From assembly GCA_937132175.1 (NCBI GenBank), contig CAKZNU010000113.1, positions 1 to 7,752 on the forward strand: DNA of 7,752 bases. The letters run 5' to 3'. Positions within the stretch are counted from its first letter, which is position 1. The number at the start of each line of letters is the position of its first letter. Below, piece by piece: positions 1-5,224 of the stretch. Under the pieces are notes generated by a model, which was not told the DNA's origin, did no database searches, and saw only the letters and a list, made by a program, of their open reading frames with translations. The translations under genes and the position numbers were made by a program. This DNA is from an uncultured euryarchaeote. GTDB lineage: Archaea; Nanohalarchaeota; Nanosalinia; Nanosalinales; Nanosalinaceae.

Positions 1-1754
1 GCAGCATACTGTGCTGCCGTCAGGCCTCTCCTGAACCGTTTCCCTTTACCTTCTCGCTCTTTCTCGATACGCTCAAAAACACCTGTTATCGGTTCTAAAA
101 TAGTTGAATCCCTGAAGTCAGCATTGTCTTGGATGTTCTGCCTGATCTCTTTGGACATCTTGGCCACCCTCCATAAAGCCTCTGGAGTCATTTCAGGCTC
201 GACCTTTGCAGGCATATCCTCTTTCTCCAGTCCAGCGATCTCCATTCCTCTTCTGAATGCCTTGTCGCTTTTGCTGTCTGGCTTTATGTTCGCGTGGTGC
301 ATATGGCTGTTGGGGGCATACGGCTCAAGGAACTTCTCCAGGCCTTTCTGAGCGCCTGCCTGAATCTCTACGTAATCATCGCTGAGACGATCTATAAACT
401 GGTAGAGAATCTTTGCGTATCTGAAGTAAAGAAAGATATGCTGGTCGTAGAAGTATCCTGTAGCTTGTCTATCGATCCTCCCGATTTCTCTCTTCAGAAG
501 CTTTCTCTGGCGTTCTTTCTTTTTCTCCACCTGGGAATCCGATACATCTTGGTTCTTACTGCTTCGTTCTGCGGCCTGTTGCAGGATATCGGTGGCTGAG
601 TACATACTTACTGTATAACCCAGTTTCTCCCAGTCATCCTCGGGTTTAAAGCCTGTGTAACGGTTCGACAGATACTCCGCAAGTCCTCGAAAGCCTGTCT
701 GCCCGAGATCATGAATGTCTTGTTCGAACGCTTCGGTCAGGTTATCAGAGAGATTATAGTATTTTCCCTCCTGTAGACCTTTTCTTACCTGTTCAATGAA
801 GCCATCTGAGAGGTCAGGGCTGTCCTCTAAACGTCTTTTCAGACCAGGATTGTCCTTGAGAAAGTTCTGGAGACCCTCATCGAAGTCGTGAATGCCTTTA
901 CCGAGGCCATCGATAAATGCTTCGTTTCCAAGATCCTCAGCCATCTGAACTAACTCTTCCTCTACATCCTCCAGTGCCTCTATTAGAATCCCTGTTTCTT
1001 GACCATCAAGTTCCTGTTCGAACTGATCAAGAACCGTCTCCTGTCTACCTACCTCCTTCTCCAGTTCCTGTTCGTGGTTCTGGATCTCCTTCCAGGTCAG
1101 TTCGGATACCTCCAGGAACAAGGTAGTTGCTGCCAGGAAGCCTCCCATCTGATGACGCAGCTGCTTCTCTGTATATGCTTGCTCCATCAATGCAACCTTT
1201 CTAAGTAGAGGTAAGCCCTCTGGGAGGGCCTCTCTCGCCTCGCTTATCAGTTTATTCAGCTCTGAGTTGAGGAATTCATAACTTAAAGATTTTTTTGACA
1301 CCGATACCTCCATGCCGGAAGGAAAACCCTGTTTAAATCTCACAATGGGATAGTCCTCTCCCAGTTCTTCACGCATGAATGGAATATCTTCCTTCAGCTC
1401 GTTGAACATAGAGCTGTTGTATGCTATGCCTCCTGTATTGGACCTGTCTTCTATACATGCTTCCAAGGTATCTCTTACCAGGTTATCTTCGATGTGTAGC
1501 TTGGGATTTCCCTCTCCCTGTATCTCCGTGTCGAGGTACCTCGTGAAAAGTGCCACCCCTCTACGGAACTCTTTTCGGGCTATACCTTGGGTGAGTGCTC
1601 CTGTTGAACCTTCCTCCACGGCCTCAGAGCCTGAATCCGCCAGAGAATTTAGCTTGTGGTATAGCCCCCTCCAGTGCTCTGGGAAGTCCTCTTCATCAGG
1701 AAGTATTTTCTGCGCCGGGTACCTTATCTTTCCTCTCCCAGTTTTAATTGCCAT
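1..1754 (-). CDS. Large helical protein of unknown function, C-terminus cut by window edge
   Basis: I do not recognise this protein. The minus frame is open without a stop from the ATG at 1754-1752 to the left edge (584 codons). An in-frame TAG lies immediately upstream of that ATG, which fixes the earliest start. The product is hydrophilic, rich in Glu, Lys, Leu and Gln, and has no signal peptide or convincing membrane segment, so it is probably cytoplasmic. Helix-forming stretches dominate, with likely coiled-coil character around residues 222-275 and 405-430. Three FRRG motifs occur at residues 63-66, 500-503 and 574-577. Two stretches sharing Ile-His-Asp (288-290 and 347-349), each followed by a Gly-Leu helix, look like diverged internal repeats. 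A histidine cluster lies at 484-487. A TATA-like box 27 bases upstream suggests a leaderless transcript. It is divergent from the nitroreductase gene. The coding call is firm because a 1.75-kb open frame is very unlikely by chance; the function is unknown. Confidence 0.88.
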   Translation of the reverse strand, partial: MAIKTGRGKIRYPAQKILPDEEDFPEHWRGLYHKLNSLADSGSEAVEEGSTGALTQGIARKEFRRGVALFTRYLDTEIQGEGNPKLHIEDNLVRDTLEACIEDRSNTGGIAYNSSMFNELKEDIPFMREELGEDYPIVRFKQGFPSGMEVSVSKKSLSYEFLNSELNKLISEAREALPEGLPLLRKVALMEQAYTEKQLRHQMGGFLAATTLFLEVSELTWKEIQNHEQELEKEVGRQETVLDQFEQELDGQETGILIEALEDVEEELVQMAEDLGNEAFIDGLGKGIHDFDEGLQNFLKDNPGLKRRLEDSPDLSDGFIEQVRKGLQEGKYYNLSDNLTEAFEQDIHDLGQTGFRGLAEYLSNRYTGFKPEDDWEKLGYTVSMYSATDILQQAAERSSKNQDVSDSQVEKKKERQRKLLKREIGRIDRQATGYFYDQHIFLYFRYAKILYQFIDRLSDDYVEIQAGAQKGLEKFLEPYAPNSHMHHANIKPDSKSDKAFRRGMEIAGLEKEDMPAKVEPEMTPEALWRVAKMSKEIRQNIQDNADFRDSTILEPITGVFERIEKEREGKGKRFRRGLTAAQYA

Positions 1755-1777
1755 CTATCTGTGATAGGTCTGTATTG

Positions 1778-1785
1778 TTAATATA
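1778..1785 (-). promoter_or_regulatory. TATA box for the large unknown gene
   Basis: Read on the minus strand the sequence is TATATTAA. Its centre lies about 27 bases before the ATG at 1754, the spacing expected when transcription starts at or next to the start codon of an archaeal gene. No Shine-Dalgarno sequence is seen, in keeping with a leaderless message. Confidence 0.5.
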
Positions 1786-1803
1786 GCTTCCTGTGTATGC
1801 AGG

Positions 1804-1809
1804 TATTTC
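1804..1809 (+). promoter_or_regulatory. Weak TATA-like element for the nitroreductase gene
   Basis: TATTTC is centred about 27 bases before the ATG at 1834. The match to an archaeal TATA box is poor, but the position is right and no ribosome-binding site is seen before the ATG. The 79-base gap from 1755 to 1833 would then hold two back-to-back promoters. Confidence 0.3.
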
Positions 1810-1833
1810 AAGCTGATCGAGCAGTTGTGATCT

Positions 1834-2430
1834 ATGAAAGAACTCAGAGAAGAAGTCAAGGGAAAGAGAAGTCCTCAAGAAGACGTAGACCCTCTCTTCG
1901 TGAACAGATGGTCTCCTAGAGCGCTGGGAACGGAGATGGATGAGGACGATCTGGAAGCTCTTTTTGAGGCAGCACGGTGGGCACCAAGCAGCTACAACAA
2001 CCAGCACTGGAGGTTTCTCTACAGCACGCAGGGAGATAAGCACTGGGAGGAGTTCCTGGACATACTGAACGATTTCAACAGGAGCTGGGCAGAGACAGGC
2101 TATGCACTTATCGTTATGATCTCGAAGAAGACGTTTGACCACAACGATGAGCAGGCAAAAACACACAGCTTTGATACCGGTGCAGCATGGGAAAACCTTG
2201 CTCTGGAGGCAGCCCGAAGAGATCTAGCAGCACACGGAATGCAGGGCTTCGACTACGAGAAGGCTCGTGAAGTCCTGAACGTACCTGAAGGATACCAGAT
2301 CGAGGCCATGACTGCTGTCGGAAGCAAGGGAGACCCCGAACAGATAGACGAAGACCTGAGGGTTGAGCCAAATGGCAGAAAAGACCTGGATGAGATCAGG
2401 ACGAAAGGAGGATTTAGCTTCGAAAGCTGA
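1834..2430 (+). CDS. Nitroreductase-family FMN-dependent oxidoreductase
   Basis: This 198-residue protein matches the nitroreductase fold, whose members use FMN and NAD(P)H to reduce nitro compounds, quinones or related substrates in the cytoplasm. Near the N-terminus, residues 24-29 (NRWSPR) give the Arg-x-Ser-x-Arg pattern that binds the FMN phosphate. Residues 48-61 contain the family's Ala-Arg-Trp-Ala-Pro-Ser-Ser segment followed by Asn-Asn-Gln and Trp-Arg-Phe. A Gly-Ala-x-x-Glu-Asn-Leu helix lies near 116-122, and a GMQGF segment before the dimer region at 135-139. The length is normal for the compact members of the family. An in-frame TGA just upstream of the ATG rules out a longer form. 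The substrate cannot be read from the sequence. It stands alone, divergent from the large unknown gene. Confidence 0.9.
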   Translation: MKELREEVKGKRSPQEDVDPLFVNRWSPRALGTEMDEDDLEALFEAARWAPSSYNNQHWRFLYSTQGDKHWEEFLDILNDFNRSWAETGYALIVMISKKTFDHNDEQAKTHSFDTGAAWENLALEAARRDLAAHGMQGFDYEKAREVLNVPEGYQIEAMTAVGSKGDPEQIDEDLRVEPNGRKDLDEIRTKGGFSFES

Positions 2431-2450
2431 TTTATGCCCCACACTCTTTT
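2416..2450 (+). terminator. Possible weak terminator after the nitroreductase gene
   Basis: A 5-bp hairpin (AGCTT at 2416-2420 with AAGCT at 2424-2428, loop CGA) overlaps the stop codon, and a short T-rich stretch with TTTT at 2447-2450 follows. Archaeal termination often needs only a T run, so this is plausible, but the run is short. Confidence 0.2.
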
Positions 2451-2462
2451 GTTATCTTAAAG

Positions 2463-2470
2463 TTATAAAA
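2463..2470 (+). promoter_or_regulatory. TATA box for the broken helix-turn-helix gene
   Basis: TTATAAAA lies 21-28 bases before the ATG at 2491, an almost ideal archaeal TATA box for a leaderless transcript. The intact promoter contrasts with the disrupted reading frame it serves. Confidence 0.6.
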
Positions 2471-2490
2471 GCTTCTCCACATTTTCATGT

Positions 2491-3003
2491 ATGGAAGACC
2501 GCAGACCGCACCCCGGTGTAGTGAGAGGATGGCTTTTGAAGGAGAGAGCGGATTACTGGGACGAGAGTGATGCTCTAGAGTTCTCTGCCAGCAGGATGGA
2601 AGAAGATGGCGTAGACGACGTAAACGAAGAGGACATAAAGCAGTTGTGGAACGATCTCGATGATCAAGATGAAGTGAATCTCAATAATGTTGAAGAGGAA
2701 AGAATTGAAATAGCACACAGTCTTGGCATCAACATATACGAAGTCTCGGAGTTCGCAGACGCGGGATTAGGATCTACTGCAGACTATCTACTTGGCGACG
2801 GGAAAAGAAGTATTGATGACATAAGTCTTGAAGGAAATCAAAGCGGATTAAGCGACAGCGACCTCAGGATGGTACTTGAAGGATTCTATGATGAGTGGCT
2901 AGAGGTCGACGAAATCGCCAGAAAAATAGGTTTAGAGGGGGGACTACAGAGAGAATCCCTCAGCACAAACAATAAAGAGAAGACTCGCAAAAGCAGGGGT
3001 TGA
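2491..3003 (+). CDS. N-terminal open piece of the disrupted helix-turn-helix gene
   Basis: If the frameshift is real in the cell, this 170-codon frame is what would be translated from the strong promoter upstream. Residues 1-148 look like genuine protein. Residues 68-103 resemble one helix-turn-helix-like unit (IEIAHSLGI, then a helix ending in TADYLL), and 137-148 begin another. The last 20 residues after the G run are rich in Ser, Thr, Lys and Asn, the mark of an out-of-frame tail. I give this separately so the translatable part is on record; I favour reading it as a fragment of the larger gene. Confidence 0.5.
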   Translation: MEDRRPHPGVVRGWLLKERADYWDESDALEFSASRMEEDGVDDVNEEDIKQLWNDLDDQDEVNLNNVEEERIEIAHSLGINIYEVSEFADAGLGSTADYLLGDGKRSIDDISLEGNQSGLSDSDLRMVLEGFYDEWLEVDEIARKIGLEGGLQRESLSTNNKEKTRKSRG

Positions 3004-3559
3004 AACCCCGTCAGATGACGAACTAGAGATGAGAAGAGACCCAGAGAAAAAACATGTCGACCAAATATTTCATAAGGCAAAGAATAAGTTCATGTACGGA
3101 TGGAAGAGTGCTCCTGAAATTGAGGAAGACCTTGGCCTCCAAGAAAGAGAGGTTTCGGTCGCCGAAGTACTTCAAAGCCGGGGTATAGATGCGAAGGAGG
3201 ATCCCTCAAAGATCGGCAGAGACGAACCCTGACCGCAAGAAAGACTTAGAGAATCTTCTCCTCAAGGACTGGCCACAGATTACGAGGTAACAGAAGAGGT
3301 TGAAGACAGGCACTTGATGGCATTGATGATTGACGAAGGAATCAACTCCAAACAGGGAATAACTGCAGTGTACAACGAGTTCCATGACCCGGAAGATCCG
3401 GCCACATACAGAGAAATTGAGGAAAGGCTGGAGGGACTGGAAGAAATCGGAAAAAGGACGACAGAAGAAGGAACAGTCTATGAAGTTGAAGAGGATATAG
3501 GTAGTATTCTTGAACCACACGTTGAGGCAGCTATCTATTCTGTTCACGGAAAATCTTAA
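2491..3559 (+). pseudogene. Disrupted multi-helix-turn-helix protein gene (frameshift plus in-frame TGA)
   Basis: Three open pieces appear to be one gene: 2491-3003, the frame containing 3029-3232, and 3233-3559. In the first frame the product reads VDEIARKIGLEG near residues 139-150 and then turns into low-complexity sequence with an early stop. Dropping one G from the six-G run at 2937-2942 moves the reading into the next frame and completes a typical helix-turn-helix, ending in TIKRRLAKAGVE. That frame holds a second similar unit (SAPEIEEDLGLQ then VAEVLQSRGID) and stops at TGA 3230-3232. Beyond the TGA the same frame stays open to TAA 3557-3559 and ends in a winged-helix-like region with a GTVYEVEED wing. 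The reconstructed product is about 355 residues, acidic, with no membrane segment. Codons look more A-rich than in neighbours. A role in DNA binding is inferred from fold appearance only. Decay is likeliest; sequencing error or recoding are alternatives. Confidence 0.6.
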
Positions 3560-3585
3560 CTCAGCTTCGTCTTATTCTCCCATAT

Positions 3586-3612
3586 CATCATCGCCTTTAC
3601 ATCATCGCCTTT
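3586..3612. repeat. Two-copy 14-bp tandem repeat
   Basis: CATCATCGCCTTTA at 3586-3599 is followed directly by CATCATCGCCTTT at 3600-3612, identical over 13 bases. It lies in the 99-base gap between the broken helix-turn-helix gene and the Tat-signal protein, upstream of the latter's TATA box. It may be a slippage duplication or a two-site binding element. Confidence 0.6.
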
Positions 3613-3633
3613 GGTAGCTACCTAGAAGCAACA

Positions 3634-3641
3634 TATATTTA
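3634..3641 (+). promoter_or_regulatory. TATA box for the Tat-signal protein gene
   Basis: TATATTTA is centred about 27 bases before the ATG at 3665 but only 21 before the upstream ATG at 3659. The spacing therefore favours the second ATG as the leaderless start. Confidence 0.55.
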
Positions 3642-3658
3642 TTTCTTCGTGATAATTT

Positions 3659-4240
3659 ATGCTCATGAGTAGCAAAGAGGATAGTTCAGAACAGACGAGA
3701 AGGGGGTTTTTAAGGAATCTCAGCCTTGGGGCGGGCTTAGGAATACCCATTGGAGCAGCCGCGAAAGAGCTCGTGGATGACGCTACCGAAAGTCGAGAGT
3801 CTCAAACTATAATAATAGATCATCCAGAGGCGGGAGAGATAGACGGTAGGAGAGATCTAGTAGAGAACTACTCCGAGACAGTTCAGATAGACAACACAAA
3901 ATACGTTGTCATGCCTTCCAGTATTTCTGTATCAGGGCAGAGGGAAGAAGAACAACTCATTGACGATGATGGCATAGAAGAGTACGACGAAGGTGACGGT
4001 GCCGGTTTCCGCGTTTATGAAGCGGACGATATAGAAGGTGTTCTCTCGGGAGAAGCCAAGGAGGCAAGTCCTGTGTACGAGTCAGAGATGCTGGAGGAAG
4101 GAGAGTATGCCAGATTTGACGGTATGTTCGGTAACAAGATCCGTGTTGAACTTCTGGAGGCAGGCCGAGATTCAGAGGGTTCATCCGCCCTCTACCATCT
4201 TTCATGGGAGGAGGAGAGTGAGGACTCTTTCTGGTCCTAG
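3659..4240 (+). CDS. Small acidic protein with twin-arginine (Tat) signal, function unknown
   Basis: The 193-residue product begins with a Tat-type export signal: TRRGFLRN at residues 13-20 matches the twin-arginine consensus and is followed by a Gly/Leu/Ala-rich hydrophobic stretch (21-35) ending in Ala-Ala-Ala. The protein is thus probably exported already folded, or anchored by this segment. No lipobox cysteine is present. The remainder is very acidic, with beta-strand-like runs (TIIIDHP near 51-57, KYVVMPSSISVSG near 81-93) and an acidic patch (about 98-112); I recognise no domain. The TATA spacing suggests the true start may be the in-frame ATG at 3665, two codons later, which leaves the signal intact. 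The 3' end overlaps the stop of nfo on the other strand. The export call is good; the function is unknown. Confidence 0.8.
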   Translation: MLMSSKEDSSEQTRRGFLRNLSLGAGLGIPIGAAAKELVDDATESRESQTIIIDHPEAGEIDGRRDLVENYSETVQIDNTKYVVMPSSISVSGQREEEQLIDDDGIEEYDEGDGAGFRVYEADDIEGVLSGEAKEASPVYESEMLEEGEYARFDGMFGNKIRVELLEAGRDSEGSSALYHLSWEEESEDSFWS

Positions 4241-5079
4241 CCGTAGAGCTTCCGGAGCTTCTCGATGTTTTTCCTGTAGCTTTCCCTGTGTTCCTGTGGC
4301 GTCTCCAGGACCATAGGTAGATGGTTGAGGGTTTCGGAGTTTACGATGTTTTCAAATCCTTTCTCCCCGATTTCTCCGTATCCTATGTCCTGGTGGTTGT
4401 CTTTTTCGCTGCCTCTGGAATCCTTTGAGTCGTTCATGTGTAAGACCTTTACTTTCTCGGTTCCGAGGTCTTCCTCTATCTCCTGCAGGAAGTCCTCAAA
4501 TCCTTCTTCTGTGACCAGGTCGTACCCTGCTGCATGGGCGTGACAGGTATCGATACATACACCGATTTTACCGTCTCCGGTCTCTGCGTTGTCGATCATC
4601 TCCCTGAGTTCTCCCATCGTTTTGCCAAGAGTTGTTCCTTTGCCTGCGGTATTCTCCAGCAAGAGCGTTACAGACTCTGGAATCTCAAGCCGGTCAATTC
4701 CCTCGGAAATCCTCTCTATGCCGTTTTCACGGCCGGAGCCGGTGTGAGCCCCGGGATGGAATACAACGTACTCCACTCCAAGCTTTGAGGCTGCATCGAG
4801 CTCTGCCTGCAGACAGTCCAGAGACTTCTGAAAGAGATCGTCCTTCGGCGTCCCTAGATTAACCAGATAGGTGGAGTGGATGACGTACGGACTCTGGCCC
4901 TCCTCCTGACGGGCCTCAGTAAACTTTTCTCCGTCCTCGTCGCTGTACTCGGATACGCTCCATGTCCTCGGAGAGCCGGCAAATATCTGCCCGCAGTCTC
5001 CGTCTTCACCGTTCTGTCTCTCTACTGCTTCTTCCACTCCTCCCGAGATACTTACGTGAGCTCCCAGATTCAGATTCAT
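4237..5079 (-). CDS. nfo: Endonuclease IV (AP endonuclease family 2)
   Basis: This 280-residue protein is endonuclease IV, a TIM-barrel enzyme using a three-zinc centre to cut DNA 5' of abasic sites in base excision repair. The N-terminus LGAHVSISGG and the segment GQIFAGSPRTW at 30-40 are family signatures. All nine expected metal ligands can be assigned: His68, His108, Glu142, Asp177, His180, His214, Asp227, His229 and Glu259. The motif GVCIDTCHAHAAGYD (173-187) and the pair HMNDSKDS (214-221) with DIGYGEIG (231-238) match the classical patterns. The length is normal for the family. An upstream ATG at 5099 is out of frame, so 5079 is the start. The gene is monocistronic, divergent from the DsbA-like gene, and its TAG stop shares the CTAG palindrome with the convergent gene. 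It should be active. Confidence 0.97.
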   Translation of the reverse strand: MNLNLGAHVSISGGVEEAVERQNGEDGDCGQIFAGSPRTWSVSEYSDEDGEKFTEARQEEGQSPYVIHSTYLVNLGTPKDDLFQKSLDCLQAELDAASKLGVEYVVFHPGAHTGSGRENGIERISEGIDRLEIPESVTLLLENTAGKGTTLGKTMGELREMIDNAETGDGKIGVCIDTCHAHAAGYDLVTEEGFEDFLQEIEEDLGTEKVKVLHMNDSKDSRGSEKDNHQDIGYGEIGEKGFENIVNSETLNHLPMVLETPQEHRESYRKNIEKLRKLYG

Positions 5080-5102
5080 AAACGTGAAATTGAGGCCATA
5101 GA

Positions 5103-5109
5103 TTCAATA
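5103..5109 (-). promoter_or_regulatory. Weak TATA-like element for nfo
   Basis: On the minus strand TATTGAA is centred about 27 bases before the nfo ATG at 5079. Position fits a leaderless transcript, but the match to a TATA box is weak. Confidence 0.3.
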
Positions 5110-5120
5110 GGCTGATCCTC

Positions 5121-5142
5121 GAGTCCTCACTTGAAAGGACTC
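5121..5142. promoter_or_regulatory. Perfect 7-bp inverted repeat between divergent promoters
   Basis: GAGTCCT at 5121-5127 is mirrored by AGGACTC at 5136-5142 with an 8-base spacer. It lies between the putative nfo and DsbA-like promoters, about 20 bases upstream of the latter's TATA box. That is where an operator controlling one or both genes could sit. No similar repeat is seen beside the winged-helix regulator gene. Confidence 0.45.
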
Positions 5143-5161
5143 AGATCTGGCGAAAAACCAG

Positions 5162-5169
5162 TATTAAAT
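5162..5169 (+). promoter_or_regulatory. TATA box, preceded by a BRE-like stretch, for the thiol-redox operon
   Basis: TATTAAAT follows CGAAAAAC (5151-5158), a good B-recognition-element-like sequence. Transcription is expected to begin near 5190-5193. This would give the DsbA-like gene a leader of about 25 bases, unlike the leaderless pattern elsewhere in the window, and would place the message start on an out-of-frame ATG at 5192. Confidence 0.55.
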
Positions 5170-5191
5170 GTATTGGACAGAAACAATTTCT

Positions 5192-5224
5192 ATGATAAGT
5201 TCAAGAAGTGATACAGATGAGTGA
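5192..5224 (+). CDS. Possible 10-codon leader peptide overlapping the DsbA-like start
   Basis: An ATG at 5192 lies 26-27 bases after the TATA box, exactly where a leaderless message would start. It opens a 10-codon frame (MISSRSDTDE) ending at TGA 5222-5224, which overlaps the ATG of the DsbA-like gene in another frame. If translated it could modulate downstream initiation by coupling. It may equally be an accidental ATG at the transcript start. Confidence 0.2.
   Translation: MISSRSDTDE
5204..5212 (+). promoter_or_regulatory. Ribosome-binding site favouring the ATG at 5217
   Basis: AGAAGTGAT matches the Shine-Dalgarno sequence GGAGGTGAT at seven of nine positions and ends four bases before the ATG at 5217. 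It overlaps the alternative GTG at 5208, which makes that earlier codon unlikely as a start. Confidence 0.4.

Noticed and set aside
1375..1764. Plus-strand open frame of 129 codons, and similar short plus-strand frames across 124-1208
   Set aside because: They lie opposite the long continuous minus-strand frame, which has far better protein character. Their products are rich in Ser, Leu and Pro, typical of antisense shadows.
1744..2166. Minus-strand frame of 140 codons opposite the nitroreductase gene
   Set aside because: The nitroreductase frame has clear family motifs. This one has none and is Arg/Leu/Val-rich, unlike the acidic proteins here.
3230..3232. TGA read as selenocysteine or another recoded residue
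   Set aside because: There is no sign of a selenoprotein family or of a recoding structure, and the gene already carries a frameshift, so decay or indels explain it better.
4534..4862. Plus-strand frames opposite nfo
   Set aside because: All nine metal ligands of endonuclease IV are in the minus frame; the plus frames are shadows.
5208..5216. GTG at 5208 as start of the DsbA-like gene
   Set aside because: It lies within the Shine-Dalgarno-like sequence that positions the ATG at 5217, so the ATG is preferred.
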